DNA from: Lachnoanaerobaculum sanguinis
GTDB lineage: Bacteria; Bacillota; Clostridia; Lachnospirales; Lachnospiraceae
Assembly: GCF_033242365.1 (NCBI RefSeq)
Contig: NZ_BTHK01000027.1
Location: forward strand, 1 to 20,123
DNA: 20,123 nt
Reading direction: 5' to 3'
In this document: positions 1 to 7,358 of the stretch, piece after piece
Layout: each line of letters opens with the position of its first letter
Position numbering within the stretch: the first letter of the stretch is position 1
Notes under the pieces: generated by a model
Told to the model about the DNA's origin: nothing
Database searches by the model: none
Seen by the model: only the letters and a program-made list of their open reading frames with translations
Program-made: the position numbers and the translations under genes

Positions 1-293
1 TCAATCAATGAGTAGAGCAAGAAGTGTCCTATATTAAGTTCAACAGGAGTGGAAAATGCACGAGGACGGGATTCTTCAGAAAGAACTTTTGTTCTATTCT
101 CATTTTGCTCTTTTACATAGTCGCTGTAAAATTTGACAGGATCCGGAATCTCACCTGAAATCAAATCCTCAACATAACCAAAAGATTTTACATTTTTTGT
201 TCTTGGTTGCTTTTTATCCTTATCCCAAAATGATTCATACATTTGAAGATAAGTACCTTTTTTCTTCTTTTCTTTTCTCAAAAAATAAGCCAT
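1..293 (-). CDS. IS1634-like transposase, N-terminal part (cut by window edge)
   Basis: Read on the minus strand, an ATG at 293-291 opens a frame that stays open to base 1, giving 97 codons without a stop. The protein begins MAYFLRKEKKKKGTYLQMYE and continues with ESFWDKDKKQ and a KSFGYVEDL stretch. This start (MAYFL.K, then TYL.IYESF, then K.Y.SFG) is what I know from IS1634-type transposases of the IS4 group in Clostridia. The catalytic DDE region lies outside the window, so activity cannot be judged. A good promoter lies just upstream (331-359). The family call rests on memory of the N-terminal pattern. A transposase of some kind is likely; the exact family is less certain. Confidence 0.8.
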   Translation of the reverse strand, partial: MAYFLRKEKKKKGTYLQMYESFWDKDKKQPRTKNVKSFGYVEDLISGEIPDPVKFYSDYVKEQNENRTKVLSEESRPRAFSTPVELNIGHFLLYSLI

Positions 294-310
294 AAACACC
301 TCTAAAAGCA

Positions 311-474
311 AAGTACTATGAAGTACTATGATTATAACATACTCAAAAAATTTTTTCAAATTTTTTAAAATATTTTTTATGTCAGAAAAGCCTTTAAAAT
401 AAGGGATTTAAAAGAATTGCATAAAACTAAATAGCTTATTAGAAATTTAAAACGTCGGAACTTTCATAGTACTT
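311..474. repeat. Tandem 10-mer with an inverted copy, near the probable IS end
   Basis: AAGTACTATG occurs twice head to tail at 311-330. The 12-mer starting at 311 (AAGTACTATGAA) recurs in inverted orientation at 463-474. The distal copy lies inside an imperfect hairpin, CGTCG (453-457) against CGACG (475-479). The position upstream of the transposase start suggests transposase binding sites or the outer end of the insertion sequence near 450-490. The opposite terminal repeat is outside the window, so the boundary is unproven. Confidence 0.4.
331..359 (-). promoter_or_regulatory. Promoter of the partial transposase gene
   Basis: On the minus strand a -35 box TTGAAA (359-354) is followed by 17 bases and a perfect -10 box TATAAT (336-331). 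The expected start is near 324, about 30 bases before the ATG at 293. A tandem copy of a 10-mer (AAGTACTATG at 311-320 and 321-330 on the plus strand) sits between the -10 box and the gene. Confidence 0.7.
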
Positions 475-483
475 CGACGGAAG

Positions 484-721
484 ACGGGAAGGTTGGAGGG
501 TGTGTTGTTAATTAGACTTTCAATAATAATATTTATTAAATTAAAATAATCACTTGTTCTATAAAAAACACTAAACGATAGCTGTTATAATTATACTAAA
601 TATAAAAAATATGTATTTTTATATTGACATTTATATAAAAATTTTAGAAAATATTTATAGTATATAATCGTAGTTAATTTTAAGTTACAACTGAATAAAA
701 GAGTTTAAAGTGGGATAAAAA
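484..721. other. AT-rich intergenic region upstream of the LRR gene
   Basis: No ORF of note is visible on either strand. Possible promoter pieces for the gene at 722 are a TATAAT at 663-668 without a good -35 box, and a TTGACA at 624-629 without a good -10 box at the right spacing. The ribosome binding site of the gene at 722 is weak (GTGGG at about 710-714). Confidence 0.4.
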
Positions 722-2290
722 ATGAAGAATATAAAAAAATACTTAGTCATATTATTATTTTTTTTAGTGCTTTGGATTGCTTATCTTACGTTTATTAATT
801 GGAAGTGTAGGATAATAATTAAAGACAATGTTTTTATAGGTATAAAAAGTGGAATTACTGAAAAAAAAGAAGATTTAAAAGTAGTGGAAATACCGGATGG
901 CGTGAGTGAAATTGGAGTTTTTGCTTTTGCAGACTGCGTGAATTTAGAGATGGTTACATTGTCCGACGGAATTAAAGAAATTGAAATGGGAGCTTTTTAT
1001 AATTGCCAAAATTTAAAAGATATTAAATTACCTGAAAAATTAGAAATAATAAGAAATGATGCATTTTTAAATTGCAAATCATTAAATGAGATAAAAATTC
1101 CAAATAGAGTCAAAATAATAGAAGAAGGTACATTTTCAGAATGCAGTTCTTTGAAAGATTTACAGTTATCAAATAATATAACTGAAATAAAAGAAAAAGC
1201 ATTTAATAATTGTATAAATCTTAAAAGTGTATATTTGCCGGACAGTATAAAGACAATTGGAAGTGCCGCTTTTTATAATTGCAGCAGCTTATCTACAGTG
1301 AGAATGTCAGAAGGAATTGAAAGTGTAGGAGAAAATGTATTTGGAGGTACGGAAGCCTTTAAAAGTAGTATGGTTGACGAATATGGCTCTATATACTTTG
1401 GAAAAGTTCTTTTATATAACAATGGTTTAAATGATAATGTCAGAGTTAAAGATTCCACAAAGGTAATTGCAAATGCTGTATTTATAAATAATTCCAAGCT
1501 AAGAGAGATTGAACTGCCTGAAGGAATAATTGAAATTGGAGACAATTGTTTTGAGAATTGTACGGCATTGAAAAAGATAAATATTAAAGAAGGACTGAAA
1601 AGAATCGGAACAAATGCCTTTGCGGGGTCTGGTGTAGCAGAAGTTAAATTGCCTGAAAGTATAATTGAAATTGGATATGGGGCATTTAATAACTGTAAAG
1701 ACTTGTCAGGTATTAATTTACCATCAGGAATAGAAAGTATTGCTGGGTACAGTTTTGAGAATACAAAGTATCTAAATAATATAAAACCTGACGAATGTGG
1801 ATGTAAGTATGTAGATAATATACTTTTAGCTTCTGAAAATAATAATGGAAGTTCAATAATACATATTAAAGCAGGAACCAGATTAATTGCTGAACAGGTT
1901 TTTGAAAATAGAAAGGATATTGAAGAGATTTATATTCCTAAAAGTGTAGAAATAATCTGTTCAGAGGCATTTTTTCTATGTTCAAATTTAAGAAAAGTGG
2001 ATTTTGAAGATGATATAAAATTGAAAGAAATTAATTATTTTACATTTGTCGGGTGTGTAAAGATGGAAAATATTGATTTGCCTAACAGTTTAACAGCAAT
2101 ATATGCATACTCGTTTGGAGATTGTTCTTTCACTAAAATAAAAATACCTGAAAATGTAGAATATCTGGATTCATTCGCTATCAGAGAATGCTATTCATTA
2201 AAGGAGATTGAATTGCCTGAGAGATTGAAGGGAGAATATCACTGGATTGAGACCGATGGAATTAAGACACCTAAACTTGTATTTTACTAG
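722..2290 (+). CDS. BspA-type leucine-rich repeat protein, membrane-anchored
   Basis: This 522-residue protein starts with a positively charged N-terminus and one hydrophobic segment (about residues 7-25) that should act as a signal anchor or signal peptide. The rest is about 17 tandem repeats of about 23 residues with the LRR_5 (BspA, Treponema pallidum type) pattern: IP.GV..IG..AF..C..L..I.L. Two repeats are interrupted, near residues 215-245 and 355-385, by inserts with the YGSIYFGKVLLY and KYVDNILLA type of sequence that BspA proteins often carry. No C-terminal sorting signal or cell-wall domain is visible. Family members are surface proteins, often with adhesive roles; the ligand here is unknown. 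The gene sits between a transposase and a tandem paralogue array, in accessory, AT-rich DNA. Confidence 0.85.
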   Translation: MKNIKKYLVILLFFLVLWIAYLTFINWKCRIIIKDNVFIGIKSGITEKKEDLKVVEIPDGVSEIGVFAFADCVNLEMVTLSDGIKEIEMGAFYNCQNLKDIKLPEKLEIIRNDAFLNCKSLNEIKIPNRVKIIEEGTFSECSSLKDLQLSNNITEIKEKAFNNCINLKSVYLPDSIKTIGSAAFYNCSSLSTVRMSEGIESVGENVFGGTEAFKSSMVDEYGSIYFGKVLLYNNGLNDNVRVKDSTKVIANAVFINNSKLREIELPEGIIEIGDNCFENCTALKKINIKEGLKRIGTNAFAGSGVAEVKLPESIIEIGYGAFNNCKDLSGINLPSGIESIAGYSFENTKYLNNIKPDECGCKYVDNILLASENNNGSSIIHIKAGTRLIAEQVFENRKDIEEIYIPKSVEIICSEAFFLCSNLRKVDFEDDIKLKEINYFTFVGCVKMENIDLPNSLTAIYAYSFGDCSFTKIKIPENVEYLDSFAIRECYSLKEIELPERLKGEYHWIETDGIKTPKLVFY

Positions 2291-2296
2291 AAAACT

Positions 2297-2450
2297 ATGT
2301 ACAAGCTCTACGATCATAAAAAGGATGAACCTGAAAAATATATATTATTAAAAGAAGAGATATGTAAAATGAAAGAGCTGTGTGGGAATATATGAATAAG
2401 TGAAATGATATTATTGGTATGGAAGAATTACACTAAAAGATTTGTTTATA
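2297..2450 (+). pseudogene. Decayed copy of the small membrane-protein family
   Basis: A 32-codon frame starting at 2297 contains DEPEKYI and MKELC, which match the middle of the intact copy at 4213 (NEPEKRY, LDELC). At 2378-2407 the DNA follows the intact copy at 3320 (its LWEYMNKRND stretch), but with two extra bases (TG) that shift the frame and a CGA-to-TGA change that makes a stop. From 2418 the frame reads YGRITLKDLF, the C-terminal signature of the family. The DNA between the LWEYMNK and YGRITL regions is missing compared with intact copies. The N-terminal half is also absent. After 2450 the frame stays open to 2609, with a tail I do not recognise. Confidence 0.7.
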
Positions 2451-2595
2451 TTTGACAGCAGTACAAGGTATTTTAGATATGTGTTATGTATAGCAAGTGA
2501 GAGTAATATCTTTACTGTAAAAGACCGGATAAGTTTGGAAAACTTTCTAAGTATACATGATCCGGATTTAAATTTTAAACAAAGAGGAGCTGTTG

Positions 2596-3267
2596 ATGGG
2601 AGTATATAAAAATAGGAGACTTACTATATTTATTTTATTATTTTCTTTAGTCATATCAGCCATTTTCATATTGTTATATTTTGAGTACAGTGCTGAAAAG
2701 AGAGAAGAAAAAGCTATGAGATATTACTATGAAATAATTCCGGTAATTAAATTATCACATATTTTAGGGACAGACATTGAATGCAATGATGAGAAAGGAA
2801 ATAAATGGATTATAAAAGCCGGTGGAAATATGGAGAACATTGTATATGAATACACATTAGATTATATACATGGGAAAATTAGTTCTTTGGTTAGATATAG
2901 GATTATTGAAAATAAGAATACTAACAGCTATATTAAAAATTTTAATTCTAATATGAGAAATATACGAATTTCCGGAATAGATGGCGTAGGAAATACAATA
3001 TATCCTAAAACAATATCGGAGGGTGAAAGATTGGATAGTTTTACAGAATGTAAAAATCTGAAGGATTTGATTGAATATATGAAGAAAATAAATAAAGATG
3101 GAGGATATTATATTGACGAACTGGATACTATAGGATTGGACGGTTCAAGCTTTGAAGGAAAAATTACATATGATACAGGGAAAGGTTATGAAAAGGTAAT
3201 AACAGAATATGGGTCAATTACTCTGAATCAATTATTTAAAAATGATTATAGTACAGATGATTATTGA
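2596..3267 (+). CDS. Small membrane-anchored protein, tandem family copy A
   Basis: I chose the ATG at 2596 over the TTG at 2593 because AGGAG at 2585-2589 is then 6 bases away. The 223-residue protein has a short basic N-terminus, one hydrophobic segment (about residues 9-28) and a probably extracytoplasmic domain of about 190 residues. Features shared with the three other intact copies are an FN.NM..I.I element near the middle, a TISEGE.L..F element, an EYM.K / YYIDEL..IGLDG stretch, and a C-terminal EYGSITLNQLF. I do not recognise a known domain. By sequence it pairs more closely with copy D (5607) than with copies B and C: both share YY..IIP.I.L...L at about residues 43-58. The function is unknown. 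Confidence 0.8.
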   Translation: MGVYKNRRLTIFILLFSLVISAIFILLYFEYSAEKREEKAMRYYYEIIPVIKLSHILGTDIECNDEKGNKWIIKAGGNMENIVYEYTLDYIHGKISSLVRYRIIENKNTNSYIKNFNSNMRNIRISGIDGVGNTIYPKTISEGERLDSFTECKNLKDLIEYMKKINKDGGYYIDELDTIGLDGSSFEGKITYDTGKGYEKVITEYGSITLNQLFKNDYSTDDY

Positions 3268-3319
3268 TTTTTTATATTGAAGTAGTAGAAAAAGAAATAG
3301 ATTTAAGAGGGATATTGTA

Positions 3320-3982
3320 ATGGGGAGCAAATTAAAGTTTAGGTGGATTTTATGTTTTATAATATTTTCCTTAGCACTATTGATATATGGGAATCATTTA
3401 CTTAAAGAAAGAGCTAAAAAATTGGAAGATATGAGAAGAACTGAGGCATTCGAATTTATGGATGATGGCTGGAAGAAATACAGAATGATGCAGTATGTAG
3501 GTGCAAATATGGAGTATACCGATAGTAAAGGAAATATCAAAGTAATAGAAACAGAACCTGTGCTTCTAGATGTATTTGATGAAGCTATAGACCCTTATAT
3601 TTTAGGTAAGACATCTTCCCTCGGCTCTTTTCGGATAACTGAGGGTAAAAGAACATCAGAATTTATACAAAACTTTAATGATAATATGAAACATGTAAAG
3701 ATATGGGGTGCACATAAGAACATGTATATATCAATTGCTGAAAATGAGGGATTGGAAGAGTTTAAAGATATAAATAGTTTTGAAGAACTGTGGGAATATA
3801 TGAATAAGCGAAATGATGAAGGAGTTATATATATAAATGAACTTTACATAATTGGGTATGACAGAACAGGACAAGACACAAAGTTTATATATGATTACGG
3901 GAATGGAGAAAGTAAAGAAATATCAGATAGTGCAATTAGCTTATTTGAATTATTTAAAGACAAGTATAAAGATTGGTCATAA
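3320..3982 (+). CDS. Small membrane-anchored protein, tandem family copy B
   Basis: This 220-residue protein has a hydrophobic segment at about residues 9-24 and the family's conserved points: ITEGKRTSEFIQNFNDNMKH in the middle, ENEGLEEF, LWEYMNKRND, YINELYIIGYDRTGQ, and a C-terminal FELF. The ATG at 3320 follows an AAGAGGG ribosome binding site at about 3305-3311. It is closest to copy C at 4213 (shared D.Y..G, SLG.F, YDYGNG and GYDRT/GHDRT features). It starts 52 bases after copy A ends, with no terminator visible, so cotranscription is likely. No known domain is recognised. A membrane-anchored extracytoplasmic location is inferred only from the N-terminal segment. Confidence 0.8.
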   Translation: MGSKLKFRWILCFIIFSLALLIYGNHLLKERAKKLEDMRRTEAFEFMDDGWKKYRMMQYVGANMEYTDSKGNIKVIETEPVLLDVFDEAIDPYILGKTSSLGSFRITEGKRTSEFIQNFNDNMKHVKIWGAHKNMYISIAENEGLEEFKDINSFEELWEYMNKRNDEGVIYINELYIIGYDRTGQDTKFIYDYGNGESKEISDSAISLFELFKDKYKDWS

Positions 3983-3992
3983 GGAGAAGCTT

Positions 3993-4193
3993 ATGGTTAG
4001 AATAAAGAGTAGATTAAAGTTTAGGTGGATTTCTTGCCTTATTTTCCTTAGTATCATTGGTATATGGAAATCATATACCTAAAGGTCATGACAAAACAGC
4101 ATAATTTACAAAGTTTATCTACGATTATGTAAATGGGGAAGAAAAAGTAATGACAGACTATGGGAAAATAGACCTTGATGATTTATTTGGTTA
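3993..4193 (+). pseudogene. Internally deleted copy of the small membrane-protein family
   Basis: An ATG at 3993 after GGAGAAG starts MVRIKSRLKFRWIS. Its nucleotides from about 4008 match the start of copy B (SKLKFRWI) almost base for base through the membrane segment, but the frame stops at 4082. Directly afterwards, at about 4084-4193, the DNA matches the C-terminal part of copy C (HD.TA.FTKFIYDY.NGEEKV, YGKI). There a CAA codon of copy C is a TAA stop. About 150 codons of the middle are missing. The remnant looks like a B-type head joined to a C-type tail, as expected from deletion or unequal recombination between paralogues. Confidence 0.8.
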
Positions 4194-4212
4194 AAATACA
4201 AGGGGGATTAAT

Positions 4213-4872
4213 TTGGATAAAAAAGTGATAACAGTAAGATTATTTATTCTTTTTGGAATAATATTTACTTTAGTATGTATTGGTATTTATTCTATATGTA
4301 AATATAGAGTCCACCTAAAAAATATAATAAAGATGCGCAATAAAGATTCAATAGAATTTTTTTATGATGAAGTAAGAAAATATGAATTACAGCAAGCCAC
4401 AGAAGCTAAATTGGAGTATGTCGCTACTGATGGAAGCGTGTTTTATTTTGACAATGAAACTATGTTGGTCGATAAGTGTGAAGAAGTATCCGACAAATAT
4501 ATAAAGGGAGAGATAAAGGCACTGGGACAATTTAAACTGATAGAGGGAGAAAATACAGCTAGGAGGATAGAGATATTCAACGATAATATGTCTCATATAA
4601 AAGTATGGAATGAACCTGAGAAAAGATATAAGACAATTTCTGAGAGTGAAGGGTTGGAAGAATTTAAGGAAGTAAAAAATCTGGATGAATTATGTAGATA
4701 TATGTATAAGAAAAGTGAGTTTAATGTACTGTACATTGATGAACTTAACATAATAGGGCATGATAGGACAGCACAATTTACAAAGTTTATCTATGACTAC
4801 GGAAATGGAAAAGAAAAAGTAATAAAAGAATATGGGAAAATATCTTTTAGAAAATTATTTGAGGTATTTTAG
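4213..4872 (+). CDS. Small membrane-anchored protein, tandem family copy C (TTG start)
   Basis: The start is a TTG at 4213 with a strong AGGGGG site 6 bases upstream; no ATG is available nearby. The 219-residue protein has a hydrophobic segment at about residues 8-28, then the family features: KLEYVATDG, LIEGENTARRIEIFNDNM, SESEGLEEF, LDELCRYMYKK, YIDELNIIGHDRTA, FIYDYGNGKEKVI and EYGKISFRKLF. It is closest to copy B, and shares its 3' part with the pseudogene just upstream. No known domain is recognised. Probable location is membrane-anchored with the bulk outside. Function is unknown. Confidence 0.8.
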   Translation: MDKKVITVRLFILFGIIFTLVCIGIYSICKYRVHLKNIIKMRNKDSIEFFYDEVRKYELQQATEAKLEYVATDGSVFYFDNETMLVDKCEEVSDKYIKGEIKALGQFKLIEGENTARRIEIFNDNMSHIKVWNEPEKRYKTISESEGLEEFKEVKNLDELCRYMYKKSEFNVLYIDELNIIGHDRTAQFTKFIYDYGNGKEKVIKEYGKISFRKLFEVF

Positions 4873-5000
4873 TGTGAGTATTATCACTCGGGATATTATT
4901 TGAGAATTATCTTAAACAAACCTTGCCGGAGATGTAAATCTAAGCATTAAACTTCTTAAAGTCGGCAAAGACATGGAAATAATAAAGGATAGAGATCGAT

Positions 5001-5525
5001 ATGAAGAGTAATATTAAATTTCCGGGGTTATTTTTAGTATTATGTATATTAATAACAGGATGTATGGACTCCTCATTTAATAAAAAAATAAATATTAATA
5101 GTATAGAAAGTGATATAAATGGATTTTATAAAAAATTTTCAACTGATTATTTAAATGAAGAGATAACAGTTGTTAATAAAAATATAATAGGCTGGGATGG
5201 GGAAGTAGTAAAATATATAGATGCAAATAATAAAGTGTCAAGATGTACTGTAATAATTTACGGAGAAGATGAAAAATCAACTTCAGAATATTATTTTATA
5301 GATGGTTATACATATGTAACAATATTAAAAGAATACTATGCATATCCTATATATTATTCATATAACAGACCGATAGATATAATGTACAGAACATTTGATG
5401 AGGTAGTTATTTATGATAGCATGATTTATAAGCTTGTAAATGGAGAATTTATCAAAAAAAATATAGAAGATATAAAAATGCCTTATACATCATTACAGGA
5501 GATAAATGAAGCGATAGGTGAGTGA
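5001..5525 (+). CDS. Predicted lipoprotein of unknown function
   Basis: This 174-residue protein has a lipoprotein signal peptide: a basic start (MKSNIK), a hydrophobic core and a lipobox ITGC, with Cys21 as the expected lipidated residue. The mature part is rich in Tyr, Asn, Ile and Lys, and has no motif I recognise. It is not an obvious member of the flanking tandem family, since it lacks the FN.NM and YG.I...LF signatures. The ribosome binding site AAAGGA (4984-4989) is rather far from the ATG. It lies between copies C and D of the array and is likely expressed with them. The 128 bases before it hold no gene. A frame there ending at about 5009 reads like an old coding remnant (KLLKVGKDMEII), but this is too weak to call. 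Confidence 0.75.
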   Translation: MKSNIKFPGLFLVLCILITGCMDSSFNKKININSIESDINGFYKKFSTDYLNEEITVVNKNIIGWDGEVVKYIDANNKVSRCTVIIYGEDEKSTSEYYFIDGYTYVTILKEYYAYPIYYSYNRPIDIMYRTFDEVVIYDSMIYKLVNGEFIKKNIEDIKMPYTSLQEINEAIGE

Positions 5526-5606
5526 GATGAAAAAAGTTTTATGGTAAAAACATACTACTTAAAGATAATAAACTATAACTATTTATTGTCAAGAATGGAG
5601 AGCAAT

Positions 5607-6257
5607 ATGTATAAAAAAATAAATGTGGCTATATTATTGATATCAATATTTTTAGTATTTATATTTATAATTTTTTATATAGAACATATAAATAGTAAAA
5701 GAAAGGAAAATGCACTGATATATTATAATCAAATCATACCGATAATAACTTTGGCTGATGTTTTAGATGCAGACTTAGAGTATAGTGACAATTATGGTAA
5801 TAAAGGTATATTAAAAGGTGGAGAAGAAAATTTAACAAGAAGAGTGAGTGATGATATACGGGATTATATCACAAAGCAAAATAATCATATGTATGAATAC
5901 CGAATAATAGAATCCGAAAAAGTTTTGAAATGTATTGGCAATTTTAATAATAATATGAAAAATATCAGAATCTCAAGAAGCGATATGAAAGATGGATGTA
6001 TAGTTGAAAAGACAATATCAGAGGGAGAGGGATTGGGAGAGTTTCATGAGTGTAATGATTTAAGTGCATTAATTGATTATATGAGTAGAAAAACTGTTGA
6101 TGGAGAGTATTTTATAGAAGTATTGGATATTATAGGAGTAAATGGGTCAGATATACCCGGTAGGATAGTATATATAACGGATGACAAAACAGAGAAAGTT
6201 CTTTATGAGAATGACACTTTGAATCTTTCTATGTTATTTAAAGATAATGGCAGATAA
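5607..6257 (+). CDS. Small membrane-anchored protein, tandem family copy D
   Basis: The frame is open from an ATG at 5541, but the ATG at 5607 has GGAG at 5597-5600 with 6-base spacing. It gives 216 residues and an N-terminus (MYKKINVAILL) that aligns with the other copies. A hydrophobic segment spans about residues 7-25. Family features are YYNQIIPIITLADVL, RIIESEKVL.CIGNFNNNMKN, TISEGEGLGEF, LIDYMSRK, YFIEVLDIIGVNGS and LSMLFKDN. The C-terminal YG.I motif has diverged to NDTLNLSMLF. It is closest to copy A at the other end of the array. No known domain is recognised. It is the last gene of the AT-rich block before degV. Confidence 0.75.
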   Translation: MYKKINVAILLISIFLVFIFIIFYIEHINSKRKENALIYYNQIIPIITLADVLDADLEYSDNYGNKGILKGGEENLTRRVSDDIRDYITKQNNHMYEYRIIESEKVLKCIGNFNNNMKNIRISRSDMKDGCIVEKTISEGEGLGEFHECNDLSALIDYMSRKTVDGEYFIEVLDIIGVNGSDIPGRIVYITDDKTEKVLYENDTLNLSMLFKDNGR

Positions 6258-6311
6258 TATCTGAACATTTGTTTTTATGATGTATCAATACTTTCATAAT
6301 CAGTATGTCAG

Positions 6312-6345
6312 TATACTTGACTTATAATAAGTATATTACTATAAT
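6312..6345 (+). promoter_or_regulatory. Promoter of degV with overlapping inverted repeat
   Basis: A -35 box TTGACT (6317-6322), 17 bases and a perfect -10 box TATAAT (6340-6345) lie 42 bases before the degV ATG. An inverted repeat, TATACTT (6312-6318) against AAGTATA (6329-6335), straddles the -35 box and could be an operator. Confidence 0.75.
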
Positions 6346-6347
6346 GG

Positions 6348-6368
6348 ATGTAGTTTTAAAAACTACAT
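6348..6368. promoter_or_regulatory. Perfect 10-bp palindrome at the degV transcription start
   Basis: ATGTAGTTTT (6348-6357) and its exact reverse complement AAAACTACAT (6359-6368) flank a single central A. The palindrome begins 3 bases after the -10 box and ends before the ribosome binding site (CGGAG, 6373-6377), so it covers the likely start of transcription. This fits an operator for a dimeric repressor; the single-base centre argues against a stable RNA hairpin with full-length arms. No regulator gene is identified in the window. Confidence 0.55.
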
Positions 6369-6386
6369 TAAACGGAGTTGAAAAAT

Positions 6387-7229
6387 ATGACATATAGATT
6401 AATTGGGGATAGTTGTACGGATTTGGATGAGAATCTAAAAAAAGATGATAATATAAAAATTGTGCCGCTTACACTTGAAATCGGAGATTATCAGGTTATA
6501 GATGACGAGAAGTTTGATCAAAAAGACTTTATAAAGAGAATGGCCGAATCGAAAATAGGACCAAAAAGTGCCTGTCCGTCACCGGATGCCTTTAAAGAAG
6601 CTTTGGAATGTGATACTGATATGGCATTTGTTGTTACCCTTTCAGAGCATCTTAGCGGAAGTTATCAAAGTGCCGAGATCGGAAAGAAACTTTACGAAGA
6701 GGACTATGAAAAAAAGGATATTTTAGTGCTTTCTTCAAGGTCGGCATCTGCAGGGCAGTATAGACTTATGCTTGAGCTTGATAAATTATGTAAAGAAGGT
6801 CTTGGATTTGAAGAGATTTCAAAGAGAATAATTAAGCTTAGAGATGAGATGAAGACATATTTTGTTTTGGAGTCTCTTGATACACTTAGAAAGAACGGAA
6901 GGCTTTCGGCGGTGAGTGCATTTATAGCATCAGCTTTAAATATCAAGCCTATTATGGGTGCCGTAGACGGTGTGATAGTAAAGAAAGACCAGCAAAGGGG
7001 TATGCAGAAAGCTCTGGCGAAAATGGTTGAACTTGCTATATCTGAAGCGGGAGAAAATGCATCCGAAAAGATTGTATGTATTACTCATATAAATAATGAA
7101 GAAAGAGGAGAGAGTGTAGCTAAGCTTTTCCGTGACAGCAATAAATTTAAGGATGTTAAGGTTGTAAACGGTGCAGGAGTTGCCACTTTGTACGCAGGTG
7201 ACGGCGGAATAGTTCTTGCAATCGGATAG
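6387..7229 (+). CDS. DegV family fatty-acid-binding protein
   Basis: The ATG at 6387 is preferred over the in-frame TTG at 6378 because CGGAG (6373-6377) directly abuts the TTG but lies 9 bases from the ATG. The product is 280 residues, the usual DegV length. Family features are the opening DSCTDL (residues 8-13), SGSYQSA, and LRKNGRLS in the second half. DegV/FakB-type proteins bind a fatty acid and in many Firmicutes present it to the kinase FakA for phosphorylation. No fakA is present here. The gene has its own promoter and is closed by a strong terminator at 7245, so it is probably monocistronic. Base composition is less AT-rich than in the array upstream. The exact lipid is not predictable from sequence. 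Confidence 0.9.
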   Translation: MTYRLIGDSCTDLDENLKKDDNIKIVPLTLEIGDYQVIDDEKFDQKDFIKRMAESKIGPKSACPSPDAFKEALECDTDMAFVVTLSEHLSGSYQSAEIGKKLYEEDYEKKDILVLSSRSASAGQYRLMLELDKLCKEGLGFEEISKRIIKLRDEMKTYFVLESLDTLRKNGRLSAVSAFIASALNIKPIMGAVDGVIVKKDQQRGMQKALAKMVELAISEAGENASEKIVCITHINNEERGESVAKLFRDSNKFKDVKVVNGAGVATLYAGDGGIVLAIG

Positions 7230-7244
7230 ATCAAAAATAAACTG

Positions 7245-7276
7245 AAGTACACAATAATAAATTGTGTACTTTTTTT
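7245..7276 (+). terminator. Rho-independent terminator after degV
   Basis: AAGTACACAAT (7245-7255), a 5-base loop and ATTGTGTACTT (7261-7271) form an 11-bp perfect stem followed by a T run to 7276. Confidence 0.9.
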
Positions 7277-7358
7277 GGATTTATGATAAACTTACTTTAG
7301 AATGTATAGATATTAGAATTGTATTTATGCTTTAATTAAAATATTAAGCGAGGGGTAT

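Noticed and set aside
3852..4082. 76-codon plus-strand ORF overlapping the end of copy B
   Set aside because: Its first part is a shifted frame inside copy B, and its second part is the head of the deleted copy that starts at 3993 with its own ribosome binding site.
4873..4890. Terminator after copy C
   Set aside because: Only 4-bp stems can be formed (GTGA/TCAC or GAGT/ACTC) with no T run.
5541..5606. Longer N-terminus for copy D from the ATG at 5541
   Set aside because: There is no good ribosome binding site, and the extra 22 residues have no counterpart in the other copies. GGAG before the ATG at 5607 fits better.
6251..6263. Terminator after copy D (CAGAT-AAT-ATCTG)
   Set aside because: The stem is only 5 bp, starts inside the coding end and is not followed by a T run.
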